Below the pieces are notes generated by a model. The model saw only the letters and a program-made list of their open reading frames with translations, was not told the origin of the DNA and did no database searches. This document shows, piece after piece, positions 6,912-9,158 of a DNA stretch of 9,158 bases. The position numbers and the translations under genes are program-made. This stretch comes from JBGPTK01 sp041497605 (GTDB lineage: Bacteria; Acidobacteriota; Terriglobia; Acidiferrales; UBA7541), in NCBI GenBank assembly GCA_041497605.1, contig JBGQGW010000167.1, forward strand, positions 1 to 9,158. Direction: 5' to 3'. Every line of letters begins with the position of its first letter. Position 1 is the first letter of the stretch.

Positions 6912-8348
6912 CTATTGTTCCGCCCGTACTTTCAGAAATTCGATCAGCGCCGCTTCGCCTAATTTCTGCTGTTCGCCCGTGGCCAGATTCTTCAGCGTGA
7001 ACAGGCCGGACGCAACTTCATCGCCACCAATAATGAGTGCGTACTTAGCGTGCAATTTATCCGCGAGGCCGAGCGCCTTCTTGAATTTCATTTCCTCAGG
7101 AGGAATTTCCACCGAAAGGCGCTCCGCGCGCAGTTTCCGCGCCAGACGCACGCTGGCGGGGTAGGCCTCGGCACCCATCCATGCGACGAACACGTCGAGA
7201 GCGCCGATTGCCGCAGTTTTGCTGCTCTCCTGAATCGAAAGCATGGCGCGATCAGTGCCAACGGCGAAGCCAATTCCCTTCGTTGGCGGCCCGCCGAGGA
7301 GTTCAACGAGACCGTCGTAGCGGCCGCCTCCGCAGACTGCGTTTTGCGAGCCCAGGCCCGCTGCAGTGACTTCAAACGTGGTGCGCGTGTAGTAGTCAAG
7401 CCCGCGAACGAGGCGCCAGTTGATCTCGTATTTGACGTCGCGCAGCTTCAATTCCTCTTGCAACTTCGCGAAATGTTCGCGGCAGCCTTCACAGAGATGA
7501 TCCGAAATGCGAGGCAGCATTTCGATGATGGGCTGCTCTTCCGGCGATTTCGAATCAAGCACACGCAGCGGATTTGTCTCGATGCGCCGTTGGCTGTCGG
7601 GTCCGAGCTTGTCCTTAACTTCGCGCAGCTTTTCGCGCAGCAGTTCCACATATTTCGGGCGGCATTCCTTGCAGCCGATCGAGTTAACGGCAAGTTTGGT
7701 TTGCGTCAGACCGGCGCGTTCGAAAAACACCAACAACATTTCAATCAGTTCCGCATCAATTGCCGGCGCATCCGACTGCCCCAGCACTTCCGCGCCAATC
7801 TGGTAAAACTGGCGGTAGCGCCCCTTCTGCGGCCGTTCGCGGCGAAACATCGGCCCCATATAGTAAAGCTTCACGTTGCCGGGGAGCGTATTCATTCCAT
7901 GCTCGATGTAAGCGCGCATCACAGATGCCGTCGCTTCGGGCCGTAGAGTCAGCGATTGAACGGTTGACTGGGGCAACTTCGCTAAATTCATCTTCGCAAG
8001 TCGGAGGTACCTTTCACGATCCTCCGTTTGGAGCCGTGCCAGCTCTGGTATGCCAACATCGCGAGCCATTTCTTGAACAAGAAGAATAATCAGATCATCA
8101 TTATTAAGCGCATCCGAAAAGGTGTACATCTCCTTAGAAACTATGTCTGTGTCGGCGCCAACGGAGCGAGCGAACAATTCGGTCTGCTCGAAAATCGGAA
8201 GGCGGATTTCGGCATAGCCGTAGGTGGCGAACACTTCACGGGCGGTCTGTTCGAACCGGTTCCACAGCGCCGAATCCGGCGGCAAAATGTCGCGGACGCC
8301 TTTTATGGCTTGAAATTGGCGCTTCTCGGCCACTTTAGTTCCCTGCAT
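6912..8348 (-). CDS. hisS: Histidyl-tRNA synthetase with an unusual insertion
   Basis: The product has 478 residues, about 50 more than the usual 420-430, and charges tRNA-His. Seen in order: an N-terminal KGVRDILPPD (16-25); motif 2 region KLYYMGPMFRRERPQKGRYR (160-179); HisA motif LVRGLDYYTRTTFEV (313-327); CGGGRYDGL (339-347); motif 3 GIGFAVGTDRAML (358-370); and the C-terminal anticodon-binding domain from about 385. CKEC (226-229) and CEGC (286-289) may bind a metal, as in some relatives. Between MYTF (74-77) and SLTLRPE (132-138) there are 54 residues where E. coli has 6. LRPEGT is LRPEAT here. The frame stays open upstream to 8564, but those 72 codons overlap the gamma-CA gene and lack homology, so the ATG at 8348 (AGGG 8 nt upstream) is chosen. 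GTG at 8333, with AGGG 7 nt upstream, is an alternative. It overlaps the upstream gene by 14 nt. Confidence 0.96.
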   Translation of the reverse strand: MQGTKVAEKRQFQAIKGVRDILPPDSALWNRFEQTAREVFATYGYAEIRLPIFEQTELFARSVGADTDIVSKEMYTFSDALNNDDLIILLVQEMARDVGIPELARLQTEDRERYLRLAKMNLAKLPQSTVQSLTLRPEATASVMRAYIEHGMNTLPGNVKLYYMGPMFRRERPQKGRYRQFYQIGAEVLGQSDAPAIDAELIEMLLVFFERAGLTQTKLAVNSIGCKECRPKYVELLREKLREVKDKLGPDSQRRIETNPLRVLDSKSPEEQPIIEMLPRISDHLCEGCREHFAKLQEELKLRDVKYEINWRLVRGLDYYTRTTFEVTAAGLGSQNAVCGGGRYDGLVELLGGPPTKGIGFAVGTDRAMLSIQESSKTAAIGALDVFVAWMGAEAYPASVRLARKLRAERLSVEIPPEEMKFKKALGLADKLHAKYALIIGGDEVASGLFTLKNLATGEQQKLGEAALIEFLKVRAEQ

Positions 8349-8877
8349 CCTTGTTTCCCTGCCCCCCCGCTTCGGAGAGGTAGGTTTCCTTGTACTCGAC
8401 GTAGCGCGCGGCGTAGAGGTCGATTGATTCCAAATCTTCCGCCGTGAGCGCGCGGCGAAACTTACCGGGGTGACCCATGAAAAGGCTGCCCGGCGGGACG
8501 ACCGTGTCTTCGGGCACCAGTGTTCCGGCGGCGACGATTGATCCGGCTCCGATTCTTGCGCCATTCAAAATGATCGAGCCCATCCCAATCAAGCAGCGCG
8601 ACTCGATGGTGCAGCCGTGCAAAACTACTCCATGGCCGACCGTCACGCCATCGCCCACAATCAGCGGAAATTCGTCCTTCATCACGTGGCACACGCAGCC
8701 GTCCTGAATATTGGTGCGCGCGCCGATGCGAATGTAATGGACGTCGCCGCGAATCACCGTGCACGGCCACACACTCGAGTGCTCGCCGATCGTCACATCG
8801 CCGATCACGACCGCGGCGGCGTCGATGTATGCAGTCGCCGCAATCTGCGGTGTTCGGCCTTTGTATCTGCGAATCAA
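8335..8877 (-). CDS. Gamma-carbonic-anhydrase-like hexapeptide-repeat protein (YrdA/PaaY family)
   Basis: This 180-residue cytoplasmic protein has the left-handed beta-helix pattern of repeated [LIV]-G-x-x-x hexads, such as VIGDVTIGEHSSV (24-36), LIVGDGVTVGHGVVLHGCTI (72-91), LIGMGSIILNGARIGAGSIV (96-115) and MGHPGK (134-139). VIRGDVHYIRIGARTNIQDG (41-60) is the family signature. His64, His82 and His87 correspond to the three zinc-binding histidines of gamma-carbonic anhydrases, so a metal-binding homotrimer is expected. Many family members show no anhydrase activity, and the real reaction is unknown. The start is a TTG at 8877 with GAGGTGAGG just upstream; no other plausible start gives a complete first coil. 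A G7 run (8362-8368) lies near the 3' end, and the last 14 nt overlap hisS, so the two are probably cotranscribed and coupled. Confidence 0.92.
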   Translation of the reverse strand: MIRRYKGRTPQIAATAYIDAAAVVIGDVTIGEHSSVWPCTVIRGDVHYIRIGARTNIQDGCVCHVMKDEFPLIVGDGVTVGHGVVLHGCTIESRCLIGMGSIILNGARIGAGSIVAAGTLVPEDTVVPPGSLFMGHPGKFRRALTAEDLESIDLYAARYVEYKETYLSEAGGQGNKDAGN

Positions 8878-8879
8878 TT

Positions 8880-8888
8880 CCTCACCTC
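8880..8888 (-). promoter_or_regulatory. Ribosome binding site of the gamma-CA-like gene
   Basis: The minus strand reads GAGGTGAGG, ending two nt before the TTG at 8877-8875. The GAGGTG part has a workable spacing of about 5 nt. It supports the non-ATG start of this gene. Confidence 0.6.
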
Positions 8889-8943
8889 GGAGCAGTCAGT
8901 ACGGCAGAAATTTACTCGCCGGTAATTTTGAGCGCTCTCTCGG

Positions 8944-8980
8944 GATTCCTCAGGCCGATGGAACCGGCCTTCGGAATGAC
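8944..8980 (-). repeat. Palindromic repeat unit, copy 4 (long-stem type, diverged)
   Basis: On the minus strand this reads GTCATTCCGAAGGCCG, loop GTTCCAT, then CGGCCTGAGGAATC. It aligns with copy 2 along its whole length. Two stem pairs are changed on both sides (T-A to C-G and G-C to A-T), and the apical stem has one more G-C pair. The tandem G-A/A-G mismatch is kept. It lies about 70 nt upstream of the gamma-CA start. Confidence 0.8.
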
Positions 8981-9158
8981 ATCAGGCTCAAAACGCCACG
9001 AAACAGGATCCACCACACCGATCAGAATAAACATGCAACGCTAACATACGCTCCTCAGGCTGACAAGAAAGGCAAAGCGGGAACGGAATGCCGCGCCCAG
9101 GGCAGCGCTAATTCGAAACGCCTAAAGGATTTGCACCGTGGGGCCGGTGGCGGACGAA

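Larger units (their letters stand above)
8878..9158. other. Intergenic region upstream of the gamma-CA gene, running to the window edge
   Basis: No convincing complete gene is visible in these 281 nt. They hold repeat copy 4 (8944-8980) and a 40-codon minus-strand ORF (9034-8912) that runs through that repeat and has no ribosome binding site. On the minus strand TTGTCA is followed after 17 nt by TAGCGT, a weak candidate promoter for the gamma-CA-hisS genes (about 9040-9070). At the right edge a minus-strand frame entering the window reads SSATGPTVQIL and stops with TAG at 9124-9122, with 9 of 11 codons ending in G or C; it could be the 3' end of another gene. A plus-strand GTG at 9138 with AAAGGA 8 nt upstream could instead start a gene. 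Neither can be decided here. Confidence 0.5.

Noticed and set aside
8349..8564. 72-codon N-terminal extension of the hisS reading frame
   Set aside because: It overlaps the well-supported gamma-CA-like gene in another frame, is low-complexity Ser/Arg/Pro-rich, and precedes the normal HisRS N terminus. A start at 8348 (or 8333) with a ribosome binding site explains the data.
9122..9158. Partial gene at the right edge (minus-strand SSATGPTVQIL end, or plus-strand GTG start at 9138)
   Set aside because: Only 7 to 11 codons are visible and two incompatible readings are equally plausible, so it is not listed as a CDS.

Overview
The window looks like a chromosomal housekeeping region from a moderately high-GC bacterium. 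The gene families, the endonuclease-type MutL without a MutH, the bacterial AspRS with a GAD domain, and intergenic palindromes of the kind translated as HSERSEES-like peptides all fit. My best guess is Acidobacteriota (Koribacter/Terriglobia-like). That is an inference from general resemblance, not a database result. I see no plasmid, phage, CRISPR, transposase, tRNA or rRNA signal.

Layout: positions 1-279 (+) hold the last 92 codons of the transcription terminator Rho. Everything else that is clearly coding is on the minus strand and reads right to left: a gamma-carbonic-anhydrase-like hexapeptide-repeat protein (8877-8335), hisS (8348-6912, overlapping its upstream neighbour by 14 nt), a 280-nt spacer with three copies of a short palindromic repeat, then the tightly packed run aspS (6631 or 6601 to 4817), mutL (4812-2842), cmk (2830-2135) and a secreted DUF885 metallopeptidase-like protein (2108-276). 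Gaps within that run are 4, 11 and 26 nt, so these four are probably one transcription unit. The DUF885 stop codon overlaps the rho stop codon on the opposite strand. Positions 8878-9158 hold a fourth repeat copy, no convincing gene, and perhaps the edge of a neighbouring gene.

Together the genes cover information processing (His-tRNA and Asp-tRNA charging, mismatch repair, CMP/dCMP phosphorylation, transcription termination), plus two metal-enzyme-like proteins whose substrates cannot be read from sequence.

The two most interesting signals are: (i) a family of imperfect palindromes (6674-6708, 6783-6821, 6844-6872, 8944-8980) that keep a tandem G-A/A-G mismatch inside the stem and show compensatory base changes between copies; and (ii) a HisRS insertion of about 48 residues just before the SLTLRPE motif, whose third-codon-position GC content (23/53) is well below that of the codons that follow it (43/59). 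I found no convincing new multi-gene system.
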